Source of the DNA: an uncultured Mycobacteriaceae bacterium
GTDB lineage: Bacteria > Actinomycetota > Actinomycetes > Mycobacteriales > Mycobacteriaceae
DNA: 64,000 bases
Assembly (NCBI GenBank): GCA_902826815.1
Contig: CADEGF010000005.1
Location: 128,382-192,381 of the forward strand
Direction: 5' to 3'
The position numbers and the translations under genes were made by a program. The notes below the pieces were generated by a model. It was not told the DNA's origin and ran no database searches. It saw nothing but the letters and a program-made list of their open reading frames with translations. The stretch's first letter is position 1. Every line of letters starts with the position of its first letter. This document shows, piece after piece, positions 51,277 through 59,857 of the stretch.

Positions 51277-52649
51277 GTGCTACACCCACACGATCTCAAC
51301 GTGGAAGCGAACGCATCGATGGCGGTCCTGCCCGACGGGCCCGCGTCGTTGGAGAGCAGCGCGAAGGTCAGCACCCGGCCGCTGGCGTCGGTGACGATGC
51401 CGACCAGCGAGTTGGTGCCCGTCAGAGAACCGGTCTTGGCGCGCAGCCACCCGGCCGACTCGCGACCGGCGTCGGTGTCGAGGAAGCGGTTCGAGAGCGT
51501 GCCGCTGCCGCCCGCGATGGGCAGCAGGTCCACCAGCGGCCGCAACGTCGGATGGTCGGGACCGGCTGCGGCGCTGACGGTCTCGTCGAGAGTCTCCGCG
51601 GTCAGCCGGTCATCGATGGACAATCCGCTGCAGTCCACCAGGTGCGAACCGCCGGTGTCGATCTTCGCGCCGTCCAACTCCTCGAGCACCGCGCGCACGG
51701 AGCCCGCGAAACTCTGCGACTTTCCCTGTTCGGCAGCAACTTCGCGGCCGATCGATTCCGCCATCACGTTGTCGGAGTTGTTCATCATCTCCCGCAACCG
51801 CTCGATCAGCGGCGGCGACTGCACCGACGCGATCTCGTCGCCCTCGAAGGCCGACGACATCACCGTGACCTTTGCCGGGTCGATGCGAAGAGCCATCGCG
51901 AGCGCGCGACCGGCGTCCAGTGCCGGTGTCGTGGAGCGGCGGGATTCGTCACTGACCGGCTGGGTGCGTCCTCCGTCGAGCATCACCGCTTCCATCGGCG
52001 CGATGTCACCGCCCTCAATGTCGAGTGGATCCCAGCCCGGCGCCATCGTCGGGCCGCTGTATGCGCTGACGTCGACCGCGACCGAGGTGACCTTCGTGCC
52101 GTTGCGACGCACCTGGTCGGCGAGGTCGCTGATCCGCGCCGCGCCGCGGTACCAGGTGTCCTGCCCCTTGGGCGCAGCCGATAGCGTCGGGTCACCGCCG
52201 CCCTTCAGCACGACGACACCCGGTCTCCCGTCGGAGGCCAACACCGTCGTCGTGAGACGGTGGTCGCGGTCAAGGCCGAGCAGAGCCGCCGCGGTGGTCA
52301 ACACCTTGGTCACCGACGCCGGTTGCATCGGCACATCGGCGCCTTGCGTCCACAACTGCTCCCCGGTGGCGGCGTCCGCGATTCGGCCGGTGAAGGCGCC
52401 CAGGTTCGGGTCGGCGAGCGTCAGCGCGATGGTTTCGGCCAGTTTGTCGGGCGTCGGCTTGTCGGCGGTGTCGGACACCGGCTTGATTCCCGGGTCTGCG
52501 GTCGCGGGCGCGGGCGCGGCGGGGATCGCGTCGGCGTCGCTGGAATTGCTTCGCAGCAGCGCGGCAGCCACCACGATGGCGACAACCAGCAGCACAACGG
52601 CCACCCCGACGACAACGTGGGTGGACCGTCGCCACGTGGTGGGACGCAT
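51273..52649 (-). CDS. dacB: D-alanyl-D-alanine carboxypeptidase DacB (PBP4 type)
   Basis: A 458-residue S13 peptidase acting on peptidoglycan cross-links outside the membrane. N-terminal membrane anchor or signal (residues 10-32), Ala/Pro-rich linker, SxxK as SVTK (112-115), SDN in MNNSDNVMA near 290 and KTG in RAKTGSLTG near 420. It matches M. tuberculosis Rv3627c in place and length. First gene of the dacB-zincin-tilS-hpt transcript and divergent from ppa over 92 bases. Confidence 0.9.
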   Translation of the reverse strand: MRPTTWRRSTHVVVGVAVVLLVVAIVVAAALLRSNSSDADAIPAAPAPATADPGIKPVSDTADKPTPDKLAETIALTLADPNLGAFTGRIADAATGEQLWTQGADVPMQPASVTKVLTTAAALLGLDRDHRLTTTVLASDGRPGVVVLKGGGDPTLSAAPKGQDTWYRGAARISDLADQVRRNGTKVTSVAVDVSAYSGPTMAPGWDPLDIEGGDIAPMEAVMLDGGRTQPVSDESRRSTTPALDAGRALAMALRIDPAKVTVMSSAFEGDEIASVQSPPLIERLREMMNNSDNVMAESIGREVAAEQGKSQSFAGSVRAVLEELDGAKIDTGGSHLVDCSGLSIDDRLTAETLDETVSAAAGPDHPTLRPLVDLLPIAGGSGTLSNRFLDTDAGRESAGWLRAKTGSLTGTNSLVGIVTDASGRVLTFALLSNDAGPSGRTAIDAFASTLRSCGCST

Positions 52650-52741
52650 GATTCTCCTGACTCCGGCCTGCCAATGCAGGATATGCGTCGATTAGGGTGA
52701 CGTCGTCACCAAGACAGAGCACAGGGCAAGGAGCCGCGACG

Positions 52742-53230
52742 GTGGAGTTTGACGTTGTCATCGAGATCCCGAAGGGCTCGCGCAACAAATACGAGGTCGA
52801 CCACGACTCCGGAAGGGTCAAGCTCGACCGCTATCTGTACACCGCGTTCGGCTATCCGGCCGACTACGGCTTCATCGAGGACTCCCTCGGCGAGGACGGC
52901 GACCCGCTGGACGTCCTGGTGCTGCTGCCCGAGTCGGTGTTTCCCGGCTGCATCGTCGAGGCACGGCCGGTGGCCATGTTCAAGATGACCGACGAGGCCG
53001 GCGGCGACGACAAGGTGCTGTGCGTGCCTGCGGGCGACGGGCGCTGGGACCACATCCAGGACGTGGGCGACGTGCCGTCGTACGAACTCGAGGCGATCAA
53101 GCACTTTTTCGTTCACTACAAGGACCTGGAGCCCGGCAAGTACGTGAAGGCCGCCGACTGGGCGGGCCGCGAGGACGCCGAGGCCGAGGTCGTCAGGTCG
53201 CTCGAGCGGTTCAAGACGCAGGGCCACTGA
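52742..53230 (+). CDS. ppa: Inorganic pyrophosphatase (family I)
   Basis: A 162-residue hexameric soluble pyrophosphatase that drives biosynthesis by removing PPi. Core motifs are [41 protein letters not shown] with the metal-binding Asp residues, and [17 protein letters not shown]. The GTG at 52742 has AAGGAG upstream; a TAGGGT -10 at 52693-52698 would give a 37-base leader. The length matches other mycobacterial Ppa proteins. Confidence 0.95.
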   Translation: MEFDVVIEIPKGSRNKYEVDHDSGRVKLDRYLYTAFGYPADYGFIEDSLGEDGDPLDVLVLLPESVFPGCIVEARPVAMFKMTDEAGGDDKVLCVPAGDGRWDHIQDVGDVPSYELEAIKHFFVHYKDLEPGKYVKAADWAGREDAEAEVVRSLERFKTQGH

Positions 53231-53321
53231 GGCTTCGGCCGTCACTGGGTCAGGAGTTTTCCTCGCTGTAACACGGCGTAACGCCTGCGTGCTCTTCTGC
53301 GCAGATCATGAGTGTGTGTTG

Positions 53322-53675
53322 ATGCACAAGGGCATGGGGTTGGGCGTCTTCAACGAGATGCCCATGCGCCGCGCCGTGCACGCCGTCTACGAGTGCTGTT
53401 ACAGCGTGCCCCTGGCGGCCGACCTTGCCCGCGCCCGTCCGTATGCCGATCACGACGCGCTGTTCCGGCAGGCCGACCAGTTGCTGTTCGCGCTGGCCGA
53501 GCCGTCGGTCGACTCGATATTGCAGGCCTACCCGGATGTGCTGGCGACGGTCGCAGGACTCATGCTCAACGACGTCGAGACCGAGCGGAAAGCCGTCCGC
53601 AACGAGTTGGCCCGGATCAACCGCACCCGCCTGGAACGCATGCTGGGGCCAGAAGGCGGCTACGACAACTGGTGA
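53322..53675 (+). CDS. Degenerate OHCU-decarboxylase-like protein
   Basis: About 117 residues resembling two ends of OHCU decarboxylase (urate pathway). The first part (GVFNEMPMRRAVHAVYECCYS...ARARPYADHDALFRQAD) matches the family N-terminus; the end (LNDVETERKAVRNELARINRTRLERML) matches its C-terminus. The roughly 45 residues normally between, with the FGF and GRS segments, are missing, and the usual catalytic His of the AHP motif is Tyr (QAYPD). Catalysis is unlikely. No other urate genes are nearby. The start is uncertain (ATG 53322 or 53334). Confidence 0.6.
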   Translation: MHKGMGLGVFNEMPMRRAVHAVYECCYSVPLAADLARARPYADHDALFRQADQLLFALAEPSVDSILQAYPDVLATVAGLMLNDVETERKAVRNELARINRTRLERMLGPEGGYDNW

Positions 53676-53693
53676 CCGCCTGATACGGCCCGA

Positions 53694-53742
53694 TGGTGAA
53701 TCTGACGACGGAAATCGCCCTCAAGCGTCGTCAGATTCACCA
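53694..53742. repeat. Perfect 16-bp inverted repeat (REP-like)
   Basis: TGGTGAATCTGACGAC (53694-53709) and its exact complement GTCGTCAGATTCACCA (53727-53742) flank a 17-base spacer. It lies between two genes, starts 18 bases after the OHCU-like stop, and lacks a T-tract. Its length and perfection fit a dispersed palindromic (REP/MITE-like) element as well as a terminator. Confidence 0.65.
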
Positions 53743-53764
53743 ACCACGCCCTAAGTTCGACCGC

Positions 53765-54910
53765 ATGACTTCCGCCGTGAACGGACACTGCGACTCCCGA
53801 TTCGACAAGGTCGCCGATGCGTTGGCTGACGAACTCAGTACCGGCAACGAGGTCGGAGCGGCCATCGCGGTCGACGTCGACGGCGAGTCGGTGCTCGACA
53901 TCTGGGGCGGCCACGCCGACGCGGCAAGGACGGTGCCGTGGCGCGAGGACACCATCGTCAACGTCTGGTCGTCGACGAAGACGGTGACCAGCCTGGCCGC
54001 GCTGATGCTGGCCGACCGCGGTCTGCTGGATCTCGACGCGCCCGTCGCCACCTATTGGCCCGAGTTCGCCGCCAACGGGAAGCAGGGCGTCAGGGTGCGC
54101 CACCTGATGTCGTACACCTCCGGCGTCGCGGGCTGGCAGGAGCCGATGACCATCGAGGACCTCTTCGACTGGGACGCGGCAACCTCGCTGCTCGCCGCGC
54201 AGGCGCCGTGGTGGGAGCCGGGAACCGCGTCCGGCTATCACGCGCTCAACTACGGCTTCCTGATCGGGGAGCTTGTCAAGCGCACCGCGAACAAGTCATT
54301 GAAAGACTTCGTGCGCGACGACATCGCGGGCCCGCTGGACGCGGACTTCCAGTTCGGCGCAGGACCGGACGACTACGGGCGGATCGCAGAGCTCATCCCT
54401 CCGCCGCCGTTCGAGATCCCGTTCGACCAACTGCCCGAAGACAACCCGATGCGCAAGACGCTGACCAATCCCGCTCCTGAGGCCACCATCGCCCACACGA
54501 CAGCCTGGCGAGAAGCCGATCTGGGCGCGGTCAACGGGCACGGCAACGCTCGCTCATTGGCACGCATGCTGTCGCCGATATCGCTGGGCGGCACGGTAAA
54601 TGGCGTCGAGCTGTTGTCGGCGCAGACGATCGAGCGAATCTTCGAGGTCCAGTCGCACGGACCCGACCTGGTGTTGGCCGCTCCCCTCAAGATGGGCATC
54701 GTCTACGGCCTCTCCACACCGGAGGTGCTGCCGTTCCTGCCTCCCGAGGAGCGGGTCTGCTTCTGGGGTGGCTGGGGCGGTTCGATGGTGTTGATGAATC
54801 CGGGTCGCCGCGCCACCGCAACCTACGTGATGAACAAGATGGGGCAGGGCACCCTCGGCAACGAGCGGACCGCACGATACGCCCAGCTGATCTACGAGGC
54901 GCTTTCCTGA
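53765..54910 (+). CDS. Serine hydrolase, beta-lactamase/esterase family (class C-like)
   Basis: A 381-residue cytoplasmic protein with no signal peptide. The SxxK motif is in NVWSSTKTVTSLA near residue 76, a Tyr motif is in SGYHALNYGFLIGELV near 158, and a C-terminal GWGGSMVLMNP takes the place of the KTG/HxG box. It belongs to the EstB/LACTB-type hydrolases that act on esters. ATG 53765 is chosen; the frame is open to 53693 but that part falls inside the inverted repeat. Confidence 0.8.
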   Translation: MTSAVNGHCDSRFDKVADALADELSTGNEVGAAIAVDVDGESVLDIWGGHADAARTVPWREDTIVNVWSSTKTVTSLAALMLADRGLLDLDAPVATYWPEFAANGKQGVRVRHLMSYTSGVAGWQEPMTIEDLFDWDAATSLLAAQAPWWEPGTASGYHALNYGFLIGELVKRTANKSLKDFVRDDIAGPLDADFQFGAGPDDYGRIAELIPPPPFEIPFDQLPEDNPMRKTLTNPAPEATIAHTTAWREADLGAVNGHGNARSLARMLSPISLGGTVNGVELLSAQTIERIFEVQSHGPDLVLAAPLKMGIVYGLSTPEVLPFLPPEERVCFWGGWGGSMVLMNPGRRATATYVMNKMGQGTLGNERTARYAQLIYEALS

Positions 54911-54917
54911 CGATGGC

Positions 54918-55610
54918 ATGCTGGGGCGGGTGGAGAACATCTTCCACTTCTGGTGGCTGATATTTCCGCTCGCCGGCGTGGTCGGCGGCGCGGTGCGCGG
55001 GGTCGCCGCGGCCAATGAGCGGCGCGCCGACCGTCGGCTGGAGCGATACCGGATCAAGCAGCAGACCAAGATCGCCGTCGCTGAGGCGGCCGGCCGCACC
55101 CGCACCAACGAGGTCAAGTACCGGCGCGAGCTGACGAAGGTCATCGAACGGCACGGGCAGACCGATGCGCGGTGGCTCGACTACGAGATCGACATCGCCA
55201 AGCTGCTCGACTTCCCGCTGATGACCGATATGCGCAACCCGCTGACGATCGAGTTCCACAAGGCTCGGCGGCGGGCGGATCTGCTGCGGCCGGACAACGC
55301 CGATGATCTCGACGGCGACCGCGACGCACAACTGGAGTACCGCGACGCCGTGCACGACTACGTGACCGCGTTCGACGTGGCAGAGGCCGAGGCGATCCGG
55401 CTGCGCCGCAGCACGTTCTCCAACGAGGAACAGCAGCGCATCGCGCGGGCCCAGAACCTGCTCAAGCTGGCCGAAGACGACGGCGCCACGCCGCAGGAAC
55501 GGCAGAGCGCCTACTCGAGGGCCAAGGTCGAACTCGACGGGCTGATCGCGCTGCCCGCAGTCACAAGGGCCAGCATCGAGCGCAAACTCGCAGGCGAGCT
55601 CGAGGCGTAG
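54918..55610 (+). CDS. Hypothetical protein with N-terminal membrane helix and coiled coil
   Basis: 230 residues. One N-terminal hydrophobic helix (FHFWWLIFPLAGVVGGAVRGVAAA), then a highly charged, almost wholly helical region (RRADRRLERYRIKQQTKIAVAEAAGRT...) with heptad-like spacing to the end. I do not recognise a named family; similar proteins occur in other mycobacteria. It could be a membrane-tethered scaffold. Start ATG 54918 or GTG 54930. It is 7 bases after the serine hydrolase stop, so co-transcription is likely. Confidence 0.65.
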   Translation: MLGRVENIFHFWWLIFPLAGVVGGAVRGVAAANERRADRRLERYRIKQQTKIAVAEAAGRTRTNEVKYRRELTKVIERHGQTDARWLDYEIDIAKLLDFPLMTDMRNPLTIEFHKARRRADLLRPDNADDLDGDRDAQLEYRDAVHDYVTAFDVAEAEAIRLRRSTFSNEEQQRIARAQNLLKLAEDDGATPQERQSAYSRAKVELDGLIALPAVTRASIERKLAGELEA

Positions 55611-55631
55611 TCGACAGGGCCCTCAGGGGCG

Positions 55632-55855
55632 TCAGGCAGCGCCGGCAAGCGGTAGGCGACGTGCGATGCGATCCAACGCCGCAGCGGCCAGCTGCCGCAT
55701 GTCCTGTTCCGGCGTAGTGCAGGGCGTCGAGCCTGCTGCAGGTCGGGAGCCGCGAGGCGCACCGCCGCGGTCTCACCGGCGGTGAGCTCGCTCCAGTTGT
55801 CGCCTTCGGCGTCGGCCACGAACAGCCGCAACCCACGATTGCGTTCGCTTACCAC
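55632..55855 (-). pseudogene. Small gene broken by two frame changes
   Basis: Three reading frames make sense in turn. It begins VVSERNRGLRLFVADAEGDNW...RLAAPDLQQ in one frame, passes through LDALHYAGT in the next, and ends EQDMRQLAAAALDRIARRLPLAGAA with a TGA (55632-55634) in the third. Joined, they give a smooth protein of about 75 residues. Either this is a pseudogene or the assembly has two small indels. Family unknown. Confidence 0.5.
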
Positions 55856-55924
55856 GCCGCCAGGCTAAGAGCGACATCCCTGTCCGACAACGGTTGCGCT
55901 CAACAAGAATCCAAGCGCGCTTAG

Positions 55925-55930
55925 TACGTT
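55925..55930 (+). promoter_or_regulatory. -10 hexamer for the Pls-type operon
   Basis: TACGTT fits TANNNT, and the GTG at 55937 lies exactly at the expected +1. A leaderless five-gene mRNA is predicted. No -35 element or Shine-Dalgarno sequence was seen. Confidence 0.4.
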
Positions 55931-55936
55931 GTAGGC

Positions 55937-58900
55937 GTGGCGATGCCGGAGATTCCCGAGCAGTACCTGTTGTCGCCGCACGCACCGGAGCCGCGCACGC
56001 TGGTGGACATCCTCTACGACACCGCGACGCGCTACCCCGATGCGCCCGCGATCGACGACGGATCGGTCCAACTGACCTACAGCGAGCTGATCACCGACAT
56101 CGAGGACAGCGTCGCGTGGTTGGCGGCGCGCGGCATCGGACGCGGCGATCGCGTCGGCATCCGCATGCCGTCGGGCAGCTACGCGCTCTACGTCGCGATC
56201 CTTTCGACGCTCGCCACCGGAGCCGCCTACGTGCCGGTGGACGCCGACGACCCCGACGAGCGGGCCGCGCTCGTGTTCGGCGAGGCGGGCGTCGTCGGCG
56301 TCATCACCGACAAGGGCCTGGTCCGCGGTGCAGGTGACTCCCGCGGCTGGCGCGCCGCGTCGCCGTTGGGCCGCGACGATGCGTGGATCATCTTCACCTC
56401 CGGATCGACGGGAACCCCGAAAGGCGTGGCGGTCATGCATCGCAACGCCGCGGCGTTCGTCGACGCCGAGGCGCAGATGTTTCTGCAGGACAACCCGATT
56501 GGGCCCGGCGACCGGGTGCTGGCCGGGCTGTCGGTCGCCTTCGATGCGTCCTGCGAGGAGATGTGGTTGGCCTGGCGCAACGGCGCCTGCCTGGTGCCCG
56601 CACCCCGATCGCTGGTGCGCAGCGGGATGGACCTGGGGCCGTGGCTGGTGTCGAAGGACATCACGGTGGTCTCGACGGTGCCGACGCTGGCCGCGCTGTG
56701 GCCGGCCGAGGCGTTGGAGGCGGTGCGGCTGCTGATCTTCGGCGGCGAAGCCTGCCCACCGGACCTCGCGGAGCGGTTGGCCGCCGGACCCGACGCCGCG
56801 GGCCGCGAGGTGTGGAACACCTACGGCCCCACCGAGGCCACGGTCGTCGCGTGCGCGGCCAAGCTCGACGGCCTAGGGCCGGTCAGCATCGGGCTGCCGC
56901 TGCCGGGCTGGGACCTGGCCGTCGTCGACAAGGATGGCGCGCCCGTCGACATCGGCACGGTGGGCGAGCTGGTGATCGGCGGCGTCGGTCTGGCCCGCTA
57001 TCTCGATCCGGAGAAGGACGCCGAGAAGTACGGGCCAATGCCGACGCTGGAATGGAGCCGCGCGTACCGCAGCGGTGACCTGGTACGGCTGGAGCCCGAC
57101 GGGCTCTACTTCCAAGGCCGCGCCGACGATCAGGTCAAGGTGGGCGGGCGTCGCATCGAACTCGGCGAGGTGGACTCCGCTCTTGTGAACCTGCCCGCAG
57201 TGAGCGGCGGTGCCGCGGCGGTGCGCAAGACCGCCAGCGGCACGCCCCTGCTGGTCGGCTACATCGCCAGCGCCGACCCGGCGTTCGACGTTGCGGCCGC
57301 TCGCACATCGCTGGCGGAGTCGCTGCCTGCCGCCCTGGTGCCGCGCCTGGTTCTCCTCGACGAACTGCCCACCAGGACCTCGGGCAAGGTGGACCGCGAC
57401 GCCTTGCCGTGGCCGCCGCCGGGCGAACCCGAGCAAGAGGCAGCAGACCTCGGCGGCACGATGGGCTGGCTGGCCGGATTGTGGCGCGACGTGCTGGCCG
57501 CGCCGGTGGACGGACCGGAGGCCGACTTCTTCGCGCTGGGCGGTGGATCGCTTTCGGCGGCGCAGTCGGTCGCGGCGCTGCGCGAGCGCTATCCGCAGGT
57601 GACGGTCGCCGACGTCTACGACCACCCGCGGCTGGGGTCACTGGCCGGGTTCCTCGACGAGCTCGACCCGCCCCCACAGGTCGAGACGCGGACGGTACGG
57701 CCGATGCCGTTGCTGTCGCAGGCATTTCAGGTCGTCATGTCGCTGCCGCTCGCCACGCTGACCGGACTGCAGTGGGTGGTGTGGCTGGCGCTGATCAACA
57801 ACGTCGCCGCAACCGTGAGCCCCGCGCCGTGGCTGATCCTTATCAACTGGTGGTGGGTGCTCGGCGGGTTCGCGCTGTTCGTCACGCCGCTCGGCCGGAT
57901 GGGCATCGCGGTGTTGTCGGCGCGGATTCTGATCGGCTTCCTGAAACCGGGCACGTACCGGCGCGGCGGTTCGGTGCACATGCGGGTGTGGCTCGCCGAG
58001 CGTCTCGCCGATGCCAGCGGCGCGGAGAACCTGGCCGGTGCGCCGTGGATGGTGTACTACGCGCGGGCGCTGGGTAACAAGGTCGGCAAGGGCGTCGACC
58101 TGCATTCCGCGCCCCCGGTGACCGGCATGCTCACACTGGGCCATCGCAGTTCGATCGAGCCGGAGGTGGACCTGACCGGGCACTGGATCGACGGTGACCA
58201 CTTCCACGTCGGCACAGTCACCATCGGCAACGACGCCACCATCGGTGCACGCACGACACTGCTGCCCGGCGCGTCGGTCGGCAAGAACGCTGACGTCGCA
58301 GCGGGGTCGGGTGTGGTCGGCCGGATGAAGAAGGGCCAGTACTGGAAGGGCTCTCCCGCGGTGAAGTCCGGCAAGGCCCGTCATCCGTGGCCGGAGGAGC
58401 GCCCTGGCCGGGCGCCGTTCTGGGTGATCGTCTACGGCGTCACGTCAATGCTGTTGGGCGCCTTGCCCCTTGCGGCGCTGGGCTGCGGGCTGGCGGTCAT
58501 CGGTTGGGCGATCCGGGATTCCGCGTCGGTGACCGATGCCATCGTGCCCGCCCTGATCTGGATTCCGGCGGCGACGCTGGCGGCGCTGGTGGTGTATGCG
58601 GTGTTGACGGTCGTCGGGGTGCGTCTGCTGTCGCTGTGGCTGCGCGAGGGATACCACCCGGTCCGCAGCCGCACCGGCTGGCAGATATGGGGGACGGAGC
58701 GTCTCATGGACGCCGCCCGCCACTATCTGTTCCCGCTCTACGCAAGCCTTCTCACGCCGACATGGCTGCGCGTGCTCGGCGCGAAGGTCGGCCGCGGCAC
58801 CGAGATCTCCACCGCACTGCTGACACCGAAGTTCACCGTCATCGAGGACAGCGCGTTCCTGGCCGACGACACCATGGTGGCGTCCTACGAACTGGGCGGC

Positions 58901-59857
58901 GGCTGGATTCACGTCGCCAAGGCGACAATCGGAAAGCGCGCGTTCCTCGGCAATTCCGGAATCACGCAGCCGGGCCGGAAGGTGCCCGACGACGGCCTGG
59001 TGGCTGTGCTTTCGGCGGCCCCGCGCAAGTCGAAGGCGGGCTCCTCGTGGCTCGGCAGCCCACCGATCCGGTTGCGCCGCAAACCGACTGCCGCCGATGC
59101 ATTGCGGACATTTCATCCGCCACTGCGCCTGAAGATCATGCGCGGCTTCGTCGAGACCTGCCGACTGGTTCCGGTGATCGTCACGTTCGCGATAGGGGTG
59201 AGCGTGCTGTTCGCGTTACAGTTCCTGGTCGTCGAATTCGGCTACCTGTGGGCGACACTCGCCAGCGGCGTGGCGCTGCTGGCCGCGGGAGCTGTCGCCG
59301 GCGCCATCGCAGTGATCGCGAAATGGGTTGTGGTGGGACGCATCCGGGCCGTCGAGCACCCGCTGTGGTCGGCGTTCGTCTGGCGAAACGAAGTCGCCGA
59401 CACGTTCGTGGAGACGGTGGCCGGACCGTGGTTCGCCAGGGCGGCCACCGGCACGCCGGTGATGAACCTGTGGCTGCGGGCGCTTGGCGCCAAGATCGGA
59501 AGGGGTGTCTGGTGTGAGTCCTACTGGCTGCCCGAGGCGGACCTGGTCACCTTGGAGAGGGGGGCCACGGTCAATCGCGGTTGTGTGGTGCAGACCCACC
59601 TGTTCCACGACCGTGTCATGCGAATGGACACCGTCGTGCTCGAGCAGGGATCGACGTTGGGACCGCATTGTGTTGCGCTGCCCGCCGCACGCCTGGGTGC
59701 GGGCGCGACCGTCGGCCCCGCGTCGTTGGTGATGCGCGGGGACGAGGTTCCGCCGTCGACCCGCTGGCAGGGCAATCCGATCGCCCCGTGGAACATGTTC
59801 GGAAAGAAGCGCGATGACACGCAGCCAGAGGACACCACCGAAGAAGCCGTCGCGTGA
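55937..59857 (+). CDS. Pls/PosA-type non-ribosomal peptide synthetase
   Basis: 1306 residues. The adenylation domain (about 20-490) has TSGSTGTPKG (154-163), FDAS (202), NTYGPTE (294-300), YRSGDL (377) and TSGKVDR (481). The carrier domain has LGGGSLS with the phosphopantetheine Ser at 538. Membrane helices cluster at about 600-670, 830-900 and 1130-1190, between three left-handed-beta-helix/hexapeptide-type soluble parts. This is the layout of epsilon-poly-lysine synthetase (Pls) and relatives, which polymerise one amino acid through side-chain amides and lack condensation and thioesterase domains. Monomer unknown. The GTG start follows TACGTT by 6 bases, and the gene overlaps the peptidase gene by 4. 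Confidence 0.85.
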   Translation: MAMPEIPEQYLLSPHAPEPRTLVDILYDTATRYPDAPAIDDGSVQLTYSELITDIEDSVAWLAARGIGRGDRVGIRMPSGSYALYVAILSTLATGAAYVPVDADDPDERAALVFGEAGVVGVITDKGLVRGAGDSRGWRAASPLGRDDAWIIFTSGSTGTPKGVAVMHRNAAAFVDAEAQMFLQDNPIGPGDRVLAGLSVAFDASCEEMWLAWRNGACLVPAPRSLVRSGMDLGPWLVSKDITVVSTVPTLAALWPAEALEAVRLLIFGGEACPPDLAERLAAGPDAAGREVWNTYGPTEATVVACAAKLDGLGPVSIGLPLPGWDLAVVDKDGAPVDIGTVGELVIGGVGLARYLDPEKDAEKYGPMPTLEWSRAYRSGDLVRLEPDGLYFQGRADDQVKVGGRRIELGEVDSALVNLPAVSGGAAAVRKTASGTPLLVGYIASADPAFDVAAARTSLAESLPAALVPRLVLLDELPTRTSGKVDRDALPWPPPGEPEQEAADLGGTMGWLAGLWRDVLAAPVDGPEADFFALGGGSLSAAQSVAALRERYPQVTVADVYDHPRLGSLAGFLDELDPPPQVETRTVRPMPLLSQAFQVVMSLPLATLTGLQWVVWLALINNVAATVSPAPWLILINWWWVLGGFALFVTPLGRMGIAVLSARILIGFLKPGTYRRGGSVHMRVWLAERLADASGAENLAGAPWMVYYARALGNKVGKGVDLHSAPPVTGMLTLGHRSSIEPEVDLTGHWIDGDHFHVGTVTIGNDATIGARTTLLPGASVGKNADVAAGSGVVGRMKKGQYWKGSPAVKSGKARHPWPEERPGRAPFWVIVYGVTSMLLGALPLAALGCGLAVIGWAIRDSASVTDAIVPALIWIPAATLAALVVYAVLTVVGVRLLSLWLREGYHPVRSRTGWQIWGTERLMDAARHYLFPLYASLLTPTWLRVLGAKVGRGTEISTALLTPKFTVIEDSAFLADDTMVASYELGGGWIHVAKATIGKRAFLGNSGITQPGRKVPDDGLVAVLSAAPRKSKAGSSWLGSPPIRLRRKPTAADALRTFHPPLRLKIMRGFVETCRLVPVIVTFAIGVSVLFALQFLVVEFGYLWATLASGVALLAAGAVAGAIAVIAKWVVVGRIRAVEHPLWSAFVWRNEVADTFVETVAGPWFARAATGTPVMNLWLRALGAKIGRGVWCESYWLPEADLVTLERGATVNRGCVVQTHLFHDRVMRMDTVVLEQGSTLGPHCVALPAARLGAGATVGPASLVMRGDEVPPSTRWQGNPIAPWNMFGKKRDDTQPEDTTEEAVA

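Larger units (their letters stand above)
55611..55936. other. Intergenic stretch before the Pls-type gene
   Basis: 326 bases between the hypothetical gene and the synthetase. Most is taken by the broken small gene at 55632-55855. The last 80 bases hold the synthetase promoter, with TACGTT at 55925-55930. Confidence 0.5.

Noticed and set aside
49915-52695. A 926-residue open frame on the plus strand
   Set aside because: It runs antisense to tilS, the zincin gene and dacB. Its residues are Arg/Ser/Pro-rich with no domain, as expected from high-GC shadow frames.
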